Source: Phycisphaerales bacterium (GTDB taxonomy: Bacteria > Planctomycetota > Phycisphaerae > Phycisphaerales > UBA1924). Taken from it: a stretch of DNA of 46,686 bases. The notes beneath the pieces are model-generated. The model ran no database searches and was not told the DNA's origin. It saw nothing but the letters and a program-made list of their open reading frames with translations. The stretch's first letter is position 1. The number at the start of each line of letters is the position of its first letter. The position numbers and the translations under genes were made by a program. Of the stretch, positions 1 to 7,109 are shown one piece after another. Location of the stretch: contig JAIEOW010000031.1 of NCBI GenBank assembly GCA_019750095.1, forward strand, positions 1 to 46,686, given 5' to 3'.

Positions 1-2
1 AC

Positions 3-659
3 CTACCGCATGATCCAGTTCTTCCCGTTCAGCGTCAGCCCCCGTGCCGCCACCCCGGAAAGGTCGCCCGGGGGGGCAAAGTCCAGCCGAAGCGTCTTGC
101 GGAGCACAAACTTGGTCTTCCCGTCGTTCCCCGTAACCGTCGCCGTCTCTCCGCTGAAACCCGCGCCATAGACGACCACTTCGTCCGGGCTCAGGTTCGC
201 CGCCGGCCAGATCACCACCCCATCCCGCGAGTTCTCCGACCCCTGCAGCAGCTCGCCGATGATCGAAATCTGGTCCTGAACATACACATTCTGCGTCGCG
301 GCCAGGATTTTCTGAGTGACCGTCAAAGGCACGTCACGCCCAGACCGAGACACCCCACCCTCGCCGTCGGACATCTCAAACGACGGGGCAAACAGGAGGT
401 CCTTGCCCGAGTTGTTGGTGACCCGATAGGTCATGTAGAAGTACTTTCTCGCCCCGACATTCGGCACGTCGATCGTCGTCAGGCGAAGCTCGCCCGGATC
501 CACCTGCAGCTCCCACCGCTGCGGCACAGGATCGGGTTCAGGGGCCATCCCCATCAACCCGGCGGCCCCCGAAGCGGTCATGGCGGCAACGCACCATCCA
601 GTGATGGTCCAGCGGGCGGTGCGTGAGGTTGTGCGTGCGGGCGACGTAGAATCGGTCAT
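3..659 (-). CDS. secreted protein of unknown function
   Basis: 218 aa, complete, with a TAG stop at the window edge. I use the ATG at 659 rather than upstream codons because it opens directly into an N-terminal export signal: a basic start (RTTSRTARW) followed by a hydrophobic Ala/Gly-rich stretch ending near residue 40. The rest looks like an extracytoplasmic beta-rich domain, with the phrase YMTYRVTNNSGKDLLF near residues 75-90 resembling the start of an Ig-like or DUF4352-like fold. I do not recognise a named family. It diverges from the GNAT gene at 740, and the 80 bp between them must hold both promoters. Gene and start are well supported; the role is unknown. Confidence 0.7.
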   Translation of the reverse strand: MTDSTSPARTTSRTARWTITGWCVAAMTASGAAGLMGMAPEPDPVPQRWELQVDPGELRLTTIDVPNVGARKYFYMTYRVTNNSGKDLLFAPSFEMSDGEGGVSRSGRDVPLTVTQKILAATQNVYVQDQISIIGELLQGSENSRDGVVIWPAANLSPDEVVVYGAGFSGETATVTGNDGKTKFVLRKTLRLDFAPPGDLSGVAARGLTLNGKNWIMR

Positions 660-739
660 TGGGCTTCCCGTTCGATGGTCCAATCGTGCGTGTCGTGAGT
701 GTACTGCCGACCGGCACACTCGGAAAGGGCCCCCTGCGA

Positions 740-1900
740 ATGGCGACGGCGTTTGGCAAACCCGGCCTTGGTTCCAACGACCCGCGCCCCGGTCACGCCA
801 TTCGGGTCGTCCAAGTCCCATTCGACCTTCGCCTGTCGGCTGCTGCCCGTCTGTTGGGCGATCAAGCGGGCGATCCGCTCATTCCCGCCCAGCGGTTCCT
901 GGAATCCGCCCCGCAGCTTGGGGTTGATCTTGATCTTTTCTGGTGCGTTCTGGAAGATGCCCCACCGGGACGGATGCCGATCGTGAGAAACGTCTCCCTC
1001 GCCGTGCTTGGCACGGGTCGGACGGCGATGATGTTCGTCTCCGGTCCGGCACGGCGAGGTCTGAAATCCGCGCTCCTTGGCGGCAAGCCGACTTCGATCG
1101 ACCATGCCGAGCGGGTCGCGCTGATCTGCCACGCCAGCGAACAGGCCGGCCAGATCAAACTTCGGCCCGCTCGGCTCGCCCAATCGCTTCTGGACACCAA
1201 AGAGCACGATGCGGCCCGGGCGTTTGTGGATGCCGGCTACATGCGACTTGGCGATCTGGCGTATCTCCGTCGTCGTCTCCCCAAATCCGGGCCTGGTTCC
1301 AGCTTGGATTCGCCCGCCGTGCCAACCTGGCCTGCGGGCATCGAAGTGATGAGCATTCCTGATTTGTTCGCCCAGGGCCATTCCGCGAGCACGATCGACG
1401 GCTGGCTGATCGATGCGCTGGAGCACTCGTACATCGAGACGCAGGATTGCCCGGAGTTGTGCGGCTTGCGAGATGTCGCGGATGTGTTGGAATCGCACCG
1501 ATCGGTGGGGATTTATGATCCCGCGCTCTGGTGGGTGGTCTTCCGAAATGGCCAGCCGCGCGGGTGCATGTTGCTCTCGGCGTGTCCGGAGCACCAATCC
1601 GTCGAACTCGTCTATCTGGGGCTTGCCCCCGAAGCGCGGGGTATTGGCCTTGGCTCAATGCTGCTGGGTTTCGGTATTCGACGCCTATACCAGACCGTGC
1701 TGGCTTTTTCGCCGAGCGCTCAACCGCCGGAGCCGGGACATCCGGTGGTGAGCGGAGCGGGTGGGTTGACGTGTGCAGTGGATACGCGGAACTCGGGGGC
1801 GATGAAGCTCTATCAGCGAGCGGGGTTTGAACGGTTTGCGACGCGAGTACCGGTCGTGCGCTCGCTGAAATCGGCTTCGAACACAGTGCAGGGCGCGTGA
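740..1900 (+). CDS. tandem GNAT-fold acetyltransferase
   Basis: 386 aa from the ATG at 740. An in-frame TTG at 661 or nearby would extend into the divergent promoter region, so I prefer 740, which has GGAAAGG about 12 nt upstream. The C-terminal half is a recognisable GNAT domain: the strand VELVYLGLAPEARG followed by IGLGSMLL is the acetyl-CoA pyrophosphate-binding loop (a variant of Q/RxxGxG/A), and SGAMKLYQRAGFE is the usual final helix-strand. The N-terminal half ends with HDAARAFVDAGYMRLGDLAYLRR, which looks like the tail of a second, degenerate GNAT domain. The two-domain layout recalls mycothiol synthase, but nothing here shows the substrate. Transferase activity is inferred from the fold. 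Confidence 0.7.
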   Translation: MATAFGKPGLGSNDPRPGHAIRVVQVPFDLRLSAAARLLGDQAGDPLIPAQRFLESAPQLGVDLDLFWCVLEDAPPGRMPIVRNVSLAVLGTGRTAMMFVSGPARRGLKSALLGGKPTSIDHAERVALICHASEQAGQIKLRPARLAQSLLDTKEHDAARAFVDAGYMRLGDLAYLRRRLPKSGPGSSLDSPAVPTWPAGIEVMSIPDLFAQGHSASTIDGWLIDALEHSYIETQDCPELCGLRDVADVLESHRSVGIYDPALWWVVFRNGQPRGCMLLSACPEHQSVELVYLGLAPEARGIGLGSMLLGFGIRRLYQTVLAFSPSAQPPEPGHPVVSGAGGLTCAVDTRNSGAMKLYQRAGFERFATRVPVVRSLKSASNTVQGA

Positions 1901-2338
1901 GTCTGCGTTGAACGAATCGATAGCGATGAATGCCTGGCCAAGTTCTCCACATCAAATCCGCAGTCGTAGTCGGCGCGTGGGTAAGTTTTTTTTGTGATCG
2001 CCAACTCCCTGCAATTGCCGAGGATGCGACTGCTCTCAGCGATGGTGAGCGCAAAGAACGTGTTGAGCAAGGGTCGAAGTTGCGATACATTTCCCCTCTC
2101 GGTCAAGGAGCGACCAACGGTGTGTGACGTGGGACCGTCTTGCGAATAATGTCTGGCGATTCGAAGAAAATCGCCACATGTTCGCGAGCGATCAGTACAA
2201 GCACACCGAGTTGAACGGACTCGGACGGTTGCGAGTGAAGAGATGTTCACCCGAATCGTCTTGCCCTTCACCCCCTCGTATTGTTCCGCCCCTATACCGG
2301 GGACCGACAATCGAACATCGCCCTGAAAGGTGTGACCT
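1901..2338. promoter_or_regulatory. 438 bp gene-free region upstream of dnaA; possible promoter or origin
   Basis: No convincing coding sequence lies here. It contains a T-rich run near 1985-1993, one near-match to the DnaA box at 1943-1951 (TTCTCCACA, one mismatch to TTATCCACA), a weaker one on the other strand at 2338-2346 that overlaps the dnaA start, and a hairpin at 2155-2175 (GGCGATT, 7 nt loop, AATCGCC). Origins often lie beside dnaA, but a single good box is too little to call oriC. It may simply carry the dnaA promoter with autoregulation. Confidence 0.35.
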
Positions 2339-4084
2339 GTGGAGACACGTCACGCTTCGGAGTTGTCCCTTGCCCATGATCGACCTGGACACCACAGTGC
2401 TGACGATGTTGTTTCACAGCCGACGCGCGACCGGACGTTGAACGGGAGCGCGAGCAGCGAGCAGGCCCACAAGCCCGGCGACGATGCGCTGGCCCGGATG
2501 AACGGGCACGAGGCAGCGTCCCGCCGCGTGCTGGCGCAGCCCATGCACCGCGCGAGCAAGTCGGCGGCCTCGGCGACGGGCTCGGAGCCGGCGATGCGGA
2601 TCGCCGCACGTCTGAGAGCGGCGATCGGACAGGAGCGCTACACCGCGTCGTTTGAGAAGAAGGTGATCCTTCGACTGGACGAGGGCACGCTGGAAGTGGC
2701 CGTTCCGAACAAGGTTCTGTGCGGGTTGCTCGAACGGCGATTCGGAGCGTTGATCGATGATCTGGCGGCGGAGGAGATCGGTCGGCGACCGATTCGGTTT
2801 GTGGTCGCTCCGGATTTGTTTGGCCCGCGGGCCGAGGCCGCGGCGGAGCACCTGACGGCACCGGCCCCCGCGACGATCGAAGCGAAGCCGATGAGCGTCG
2901 CGAATGTTCCATCGCGGAAGCCGAGCCCGTCGTCGACACCCAGCGAGCGGTATCGGCTGGAGACGTTCATCGTCGGTGAGAGCAATCGATTGGCATACAA
3001 CGCGGCGGCGGCGATGGCCGACGCCGGGCCGGAGAGCGCGGGATACAGCCCGCTGTTCATCCACGGGCCGTGCGGTGTGGGCAAGACGCACCTGCTCAGC
3101 GGGATCGCGCAGCGATTCAAGGAGCGGCACCCCGGCGCGTCGGTGCGCGTGACCGGCGGCGAAGCGTTCGTGAATGAGTATGTCGCGGCGGTGCGTGCGG
3201 GGGATGTCGAGAAGTTCCGGCGGGCGTGCCGACGCGTGGACCTGTTGTGCATCGACGACGTGCACTTTCTGACCAACAAGCAGAGCACGCAGGGCGAGCT
3301 GCTGCACACGCTGGACGAGTTGCAGCGGACGGGGGCGCGGATCGTGCTGGTGAGCGACGAGCATCCGAGGCACATCAAGCAGTTCTCGGCCGCGCTGGTG
3401 TCGCGGTTCATGTCGGGCATGGTCGCCGGGATCGGTGCGCCGGACCCGGAGCTGCGCGAGAAGTGCGTGCGGATGTTCGCGAAGCTGCGCGGGCTGAGCA
3501 TCGATGATTCGGGGATCGCGCTGCTGGTGGAGCGCACCGGGCAGTTGCCCGGGCAGGATCCGACCTCGATCCGCGACATCGAAGGGCTGATCACGCGCGT
3601 GGACGCGCTGCATCGGCTGGTGCCGGAGTATCGCGTGGGCGGCGAGAACGGGAGTGCGGGCGCGGTCGGCGCGCTGGTGGTCGAGCGGGCGCTGGGTGGA
3701 CCGGGCGGATCAACGGTGACCGATCCCGGTGCGTCGCAGAGGCCGAGCCGGCCCGTGCGGATCGAGGCGATCATCGGACACACGGCGGCAGCGATGGGAA
3801 TCGAAGTGTCGGAACTGTCGGGCAAAACGCGGCACCCGCGCGTGGTGCTGGCGCGGGCGATCATCACGCACATCGCACGGCAGATGACAACGCTCTCGTA
3901 TCCGGAGATCGCGCGGGCGATCGGTCGCCCGAACCACTCGACGGTGATCACCGCGTTCCAGCGGTTTGCCAAGCAGCTTGAGGCCGACGAAGCCGTGGAC
4001 GCGCCGGGCGCGCCCGAAGCGCGGACGCTGACGGTGCTGGTACGACAGATCGGGCAGGCGGCACAGGCGGCTGTGCGCCGGTGA
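2339..4084 (+). CDS. dnaA: chromosomal replication initiator protein DnaA
   Basis: 581 aa from a GTG at 2339; ATGs at 2498, 2543 and 2594 are alternative starts because the first 85 or so residues match no DnaA domain. DnaA binds origin boxes and opens the duplex for helicase loading. Domain I appears around residues 86-155 (IAARLRAAIGQERYTASF), followed by a variable linker. The AAA+ module has Walker A GPCGVGKT at about 243-250 and Walker B CIDDVHF at about 304-310. Domain IV carries the DNA-binding signature from about residue 498 (RHPRVVLARAI) through IGRPNHSTVITAF near 528-540. The protein is longer than typical DnaA (about 450 aa), mostly through the N-terminus and linker. dnaN does not follow, so the classic dnaA-dnaN order is absent. 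Identity is secure; the start is not. Confidence 0.93.
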   Translation: METRHASELSLAHDRPGHHSADDVVSQPTRDRTLNGSASSEQAHKPGDDALARMNGHEAASRRVLAQPMHRASKSAASATGSEPAMRIAARLRAAIGQERYTASFEKKVILRLDEGTLEVAVPNKVLCGLLERRFGALIDDLAAEEIGRRPIRFVVAPDLFGPRAEAAAEHLTAPAPATIEAKPMSVANVPSRKPSPSSTPSERYRLETFIVGESNRLAYNAAAAMADAGPESAGYSPLFIHGPCGVGKTHLLSGIAQRFKERHPGASVRVTGGEAFVNEYVAAVRAGDVEKFRRACRRVDLLCIDDVHFLTNKQSTQGELLHTLDELQRTGARIVLVSDEHPRHIKQFSAALVSRFMSGMVAGIGAPDPELREKCVRMFAKLRGLSIDDSGIALLVERTGQLPGQDPTSIRDIEGLITRVDALHRLVPEYRVGGENGSAGAVGALVVERALGGPGGSTVTDPGASQRPSRPVRIEAIIGHTAAAMGIEVSELSGKTRHPRVVLARAIITHIARQMTTLSYPEIARAIGRPNHSTVITAFQRFAKQLEADEAVDAPGAPEARTLTVLVRQIGQAAQAAVRR

Positions 4085-4164
4085 GTGGGAAGTGGGGGGT
4101 TAGAAGAGGGCGGGGACGATCGTGGTCCGCCCTCAGACGGGCGGGGGACAAATAGAACCGGCTA

Positions 4165-4200
4165 CCGGTGGCTGGCTCGCGTTGCTCGCTGCGCCACCGG
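4165..4200. terminator. candidate bidirectional terminator between dnaA and the lipoprotein gene
   Basis: CCGGTGGC at 4165-4172 and GCCACCGG at 4193-4200 form a perfect 8 bp inverted repeat around a 20 nt loop. A second small hairpin, CGCAC-TTC-GTGCG, follows near 4214. The site sits between converging genes, where a shared terminator is expected. There is no T tract, so simple intrinsic termination is not proven. Confidence 0.4.
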
Positions 4201-4243
4201 CAACGATTCGTGCGCACTTCGTGCGAAAGGCGAGAGGTGGGCG

Positions 4244-4942
4244 TTACCGATCGGTCTTTGCTGGCGCGTCTATGGCCGGTGTCGTGGCCGGTGTCGTGGC
4301 CGGTGTCGTGGCTGGCGGTTTTGGGGCTTCGGCCGAGATCGGATCGGTGGTGAGGGCATCTCGGCGCGGCATGCGCTCGTAGGGCCAGGCCGACGTGCGG
4401 GTCGGGCGGTCGATGCGGTGCGAGGCGATGAAACGCGGAATCGCGAGCACGACATCGCCGGCGGCGACGAAGGGCGCGACGAGGGCTTCTTTCACTTGTT
4501 CGTTGTTGTGACGCTCGGAACCCAGGGCGAGAGCGGATTGAGCCGTGGGAAACTGGCCGCGGGCGCGCGGGGTGTCGTTGGCCAGGTAGCTCCAGGTCAT
4601 GCGCGGCTGGTGGGCGGGCAGATCGCTCGGGACCACCACGGGGGTCTCGGCCCAGTTGCGATCAATGCCCGTGACGCTTGGGGCGGCGTCTTTCGCGGCG
4701 ACCGGGCCGGCGGCACCAAAGACCGGCGCGGTCCGCGCGTCGGTGCTGGGTTCGAGCCCTTCTTGCGGCGTGGGCAAGAGTCTCGCGCTGAGGGTGGGAG
4801 GTGACCAGACGCCTCGACCATCGACCCGACCGGTGTTGCCGATGCCGATCTCGTTGTTGAGCGGACCGGCGCAGGCGGCGAGGAAAACGAGCGGCGTGAG
4901 CGAGAGAAGTGTGGCCGTGGCCTTGAGAGAGGGTCTGGACAT
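4244..4942 (-). CDS. putative lipoprotein with Ala/Thr/Pro repeat tail
   Basis: 232 aa from the ATG at 4942. A further ATG at 4996 is in frame but would overlap recX, and the 4942 start gives a clean lipoprotein signal: SRPSLKA, a hydrophobic core, and the lipobox LAAC near residue 24, so the mature N-terminus would be lipidated. The mature part has no family I recognise; it is proline-rich and loosely structured in appearance, and ends in three copies of ATTP. It is the last gene of a leftward run (TPR protein, recX, this gene), 44 bp below the recX stop, so co-transcription is likely. Envelope location is inferred from the lipobox. Function is unknown. Confidence 0.7.
   Translation of the reverse strand: MSRPSLKATATLLSLTPLVFLAACAGPLNNEIGIGNTGRVDGRGVWSPPTLSARLLPTPQEGLEPSTDARTAPVFGAAGPVAAKDAAPSVTGIDRNWAETPVVVPSDLPAHQPRMTWSYLANDTPRARGQFPTAQSALALGSERHNNEQVKEALVAPFVAAGDVVLAIPRFIASHRIDRPTRTSAWPYERMPRRDALTTDPISAEAPKPPATTPATTPATTPAIDAPAKTDR
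4274..4313. repeat. 12 bp tandem repeat inside the lipoprotein gene
   Basis: The unit GGCCGGTGTCGT occurs three times in a row (4274-4309) with a short partial fourth copy. It encodes the repeated ATTP of the lipoprotein tail. Because 12 is a multiple of three, copy-number changes would keep the frame, so the tail length may vary between strains. Confidence 0.85.
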
Positions 4943-4986
4943 GATGACAGGATATACGAACCGGCCAGCCTCTGGCCTGCGCCGTT

Positions 4987-5703
4987 TCATTCGCACTCAT
5001 CGTCAGCAATCGGCTGGGCCACGGCCTTGGCGAGGGCTTTGGCGCAGATGTCCGGGTCAAAGCCGCGGCGGGCGAGCTGGGCGTAGAGGCGGCGTTTGAT
5101 CCCGATCGCGTCGAGTTTGCGGGGCATGACGCGGAGTTTTCGGCGGGCGAGTTTCAGGGCCTCGGCGAGGGCGTCGTAGCTTGGGTCGCTGGTGGCCTTA
5201 GTGACGGCGGATCTGGCGACTTTGCCATCGATGCCGCGGGAGCGGAGCTTGGCTTCCAGGAGGCGAGCGCCGGCGGGCTTTCGACGCATGGTGGAATCGA
5301 CGATCTGCTCGGCGAAGGCGGCTTCATCGATGACGCCGCGGCGGGCCAGGTCGTCGGCGATTTCCCGGGCCGAGGCCTGATCCAGCTCGCGCTGGCGCAG
5401 CTTGGTCACCAGCATCTGGCGGCTCATGGGCCTGTAGGCGGCGGAGTTGAGCGCGAAGGAGCGAGCCGCGGCGAGGATCATCGCGCGCTCGACACGCGAG
5501 CGCAGGTCATCGGTCCACGCGACGCCGATGTCGATCCCGAGCTTTCGGCAAGAGGATTCATCGATGCGCCCGGCGGTCTTGCGTCCGAGACGGATGCTGA
5601 CCATGCCCGGCACGGCGACGGACTTGGCGAGCGCGGTGATCACGCCGCCTGCGGGGGGAAGCGGGGTTCGGGGAGCAAAGGTCTTGCGTTTGCCTCTGGC
5701 CAT
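4987..5703 (-). CDS. recX: RecX family regulatory protein
   Basis: 238 aa. RecX proteins bind RecA filaments and modulate recombination and the SOS response. The core is three helical repeats typical of the family: YRPMSRQMLVTKLRQRELDQ near residues 89-108, a second with ARRGVIDEAAFAEQIVDS, and a third containing GIKRRLYAQLARRGFD. The leading 80 or so residues (GVITALAKSVAVPGMVSIRL) are an extension commonly seen before the RecX repeats. recA is not in the window, so it is not the usual recA-recX pair. It lies between the TPR gene (55 bp upstream) and the lipoprotein gene on the same strand. The family call is firm; the effect on RecA is taken from the family. Confidence 0.85.
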   Translation of the reverse strand: MARGKRKTFAPRTPLPPAGGVITALAKSVAVPGMVSIRLGRKTAGRIDESSCRKLGIDIGVAWTDDLRSRVERAMILAAARSFALNSAAYRPMSRQMLVTKLRQRELDQASAREIADDLARRGVIDEAAFAEQIVDSTMRRKPAGARLLEAKLRSRGIDGKVARSAVTKATSDPSYDALAEALKLARRKLRVMPRKLDAIGIKRRLYAQLARRGFDPDICAKALAKAVAQPIADDECE

Positions 5704-5758
5704 GATGGGAAGGGGAAGAGACGATCGGCTGCGGCGAGATTCCTCGCCGTGGGTTGTC

Positions 5759-6070
5759 TCAGGTGATCGTGTCGAGCAGCGTGGTAAGCTCGCTCAAGGC
5801 CTTTGCGTCGCCCGCGGATCGGGCTGCGGGAATTGCGGTTTGAAGCACCGTGATCGCGTCTGGCACGCGGTCGTGGTCGGCGAGCGTCTTGGCCTTGTGG
5901 TAGTGGGCGTAGAGATAGTTCGGGTCCGCCGCCAGGCATCGATCGAAGTAGGAGATCGCCTCGGTGACGTTGCCGAGTTTGGCGTGCTCGGTGGCCAGGC
6001 CGTAGAGCACAAAGGCGTCGGTGGGATCGACGGCGAGGAGCTGGGTGAGCTTGGAGAGGCGGTCGGACAT
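5759..6070 (-). CDS. small tetratricopeptide-repeat protein
   Basis: 103 aa from the ATG at 6070; the frame is open further upstream but runs into the divergent promoter of the dehydrogenase gene. Two or three TPR units are visible: DAFVLYGLATEHAKLGNVTEAISYFDRCLAADP matches the TPR pattern (W/Y, LG.Y, A, F, A, P positions), followed by a partner YLYAHYHKAKTLADH and a shorter unit. TPRs are protein-binding scaffolds, so this is probably an adaptor. There is no signal peptide or membrane segment, which suggests a cytoplasmic location. It is the first gene of the leftward recX run. Partner unknown. Confidence 0.75.
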   Translation of the reverse strand: MSDRLSKLTQLLAVDPTDAFVLYGLATEHAKLGNVTEAISYFDRCLAADPNYLYAHYHKAKTLADHDRVPDAITVLQTAIPAARSAGDAKALSELTTLLDTIT

Positions 6071-6185
6071 CCCGCGATCGTATGAGCCGCGATCTCGCTT
6101 CGGGGTCGCCCCGGTTTGTGGCGTGAAACGCCCGACCGTGTCCGTGCGTCGTACGCTGTAGCCAAACACCTACGGAGTGATCGGC

Positions 6186-7061
6186 ATGTCGAGCGAAGTG
6201 AAGACGATCGGCGTTCTCGGTGCGGGGCAGATGGGCGGCGGGATCGCCCAGGTGGCCGCGGTGGCGGGGTTCAATGTCACGGTGTTCGATGCGTTTCCGG
6301 GCGCGATCGACCGTTGCAAGGGTGTGCACAAGAAATCGCTCGGCAAGCTGGTGGAGAAGCAGAAGCTCGCCCAGGCCGACGCCGACGCGGCGGTGGGACG
6401 CATCCGGTTCGTTGACAAACTGGATCAGCTCACTGGGTGCGACTGGGTGATCGAGGCGGTGGTGGAGGATGCGAAGGTCAAGAAGGATCTGTTCGCGCAG
6501 CTTGCCAAGATGTATGCGGATGAGCAGGTGGTGCTGGCGACGAATACGAGTTCGATCAGCATCAGCGAGATTGCGACGGCGGCGGGTGGTGCGGGGTCAG
6601 CGGGGCGCGTGGTGGGGATGCACTTTTTCAACCCGGTGCCGCTGATGCAGCTTGTGGAGGTGATCCCGGCGATTCAGACTTCGCCGGAGGTGACGGAGCG
6701 CACGATCGCGCTGGCGACCAAGATGGGCAAGACGCCGCTGAAGGCGAATGACCGGGCGGGGTTTGTGAGCAATCGCGTGCTGATGCCGATGATCAACGAG
6801 GCGTTTTATGCGTGGATGGAGGGCGTTGCGGAGCCCGAGGCGATCGACGGGATCATGAAGCTCGGCTGCAACTTTCCGATGGGCCCTTTGCGGCTGGCAG
6901 ACTTCATCGGGCTGGATACGTGCGTGCACATCATGAACGTGCTGGCCGAGGGGCTGAACAACGATCGGTACCGGGCGTGTCCGCTGCTGAAGCAGCTTGT
7001 GACGGCGGGTCGGCTGGGGGATAAGAGTGGGCGTGGGGTGTATGTGTATCCGGGGAAGTGA
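6186..7061 (+). CDS. hbd: 3-hydroxybutyryl-CoA dehydrogenase family protein
   Basis: 291 aa from the ATG at 6186, with GGAG 7 nt upstream; the in-frame GTG at 6177 is less likely. The enzyme oxidises (S)-3-hydroxyacyl-CoA to 3-oxoacyl-CoA with NAD(P), or runs in reverse. The Rossmann motif GAGQMG is at residues 12-17. The catalytic set is present: His146 in GMHFFNPVPLM, Glu158 in LVEVI and Asn196 in VSNRV. The C-terminal domain ends with GDKSGRGVYVYPGK, typical of the short monofunctional enzymes of about 285 aa rather than the fused FadB type. No thiolase or crotonase gene is adjacent, so the pathway (fatty-acid oxidation, butanoate or PHB metabolism) cannot be fixed from context. Confidence 0.9.
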   Translation: MSSEVKTIGVLGAGQMGGGIAQVAAVAGFNVTVFDAFPGAIDRCKGVHKKSLGKLVEKQKLAQADADAAVGRIRFVDKLDQLTGCDWVIEAVVEDAKVKKDLFAQLAKMYADEQVVLATNTSSISISEIATAAGGAGSAGRVVGMHFFNPVPLMQLVEVIPAIQTSPEVTERTIALATKMGKTPLKANDRAGFVSNRVLMPMINEAFYAWMEGVAEPEAIDGIMKLGCNFPMGPLRLADFIGLDTCVHIMNVLAEGLNNDRYRACPLLKQLVTAGRLGDKSGRGVYVYPGK

Positions 7062-7109
7062 TGCAGCCAAGCGGCGGCGGGCTGGTAGACACGTTCAGGA
7101 GCACGCCGC

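Noticed and set aside
1930-2310. Small frames on both strands upstream of dnaA
   Set aside because: No ribosome sites, no recognisable composition or domain; more likely regulatory DNA.
4165-4200. A sixth GGTGG-foot palindrome
   Set aside because: GGTGGC and GCCACC occur, but as the stem itself, with a 20 nt loop and no TCC triloop, so it does not share the design of the family.
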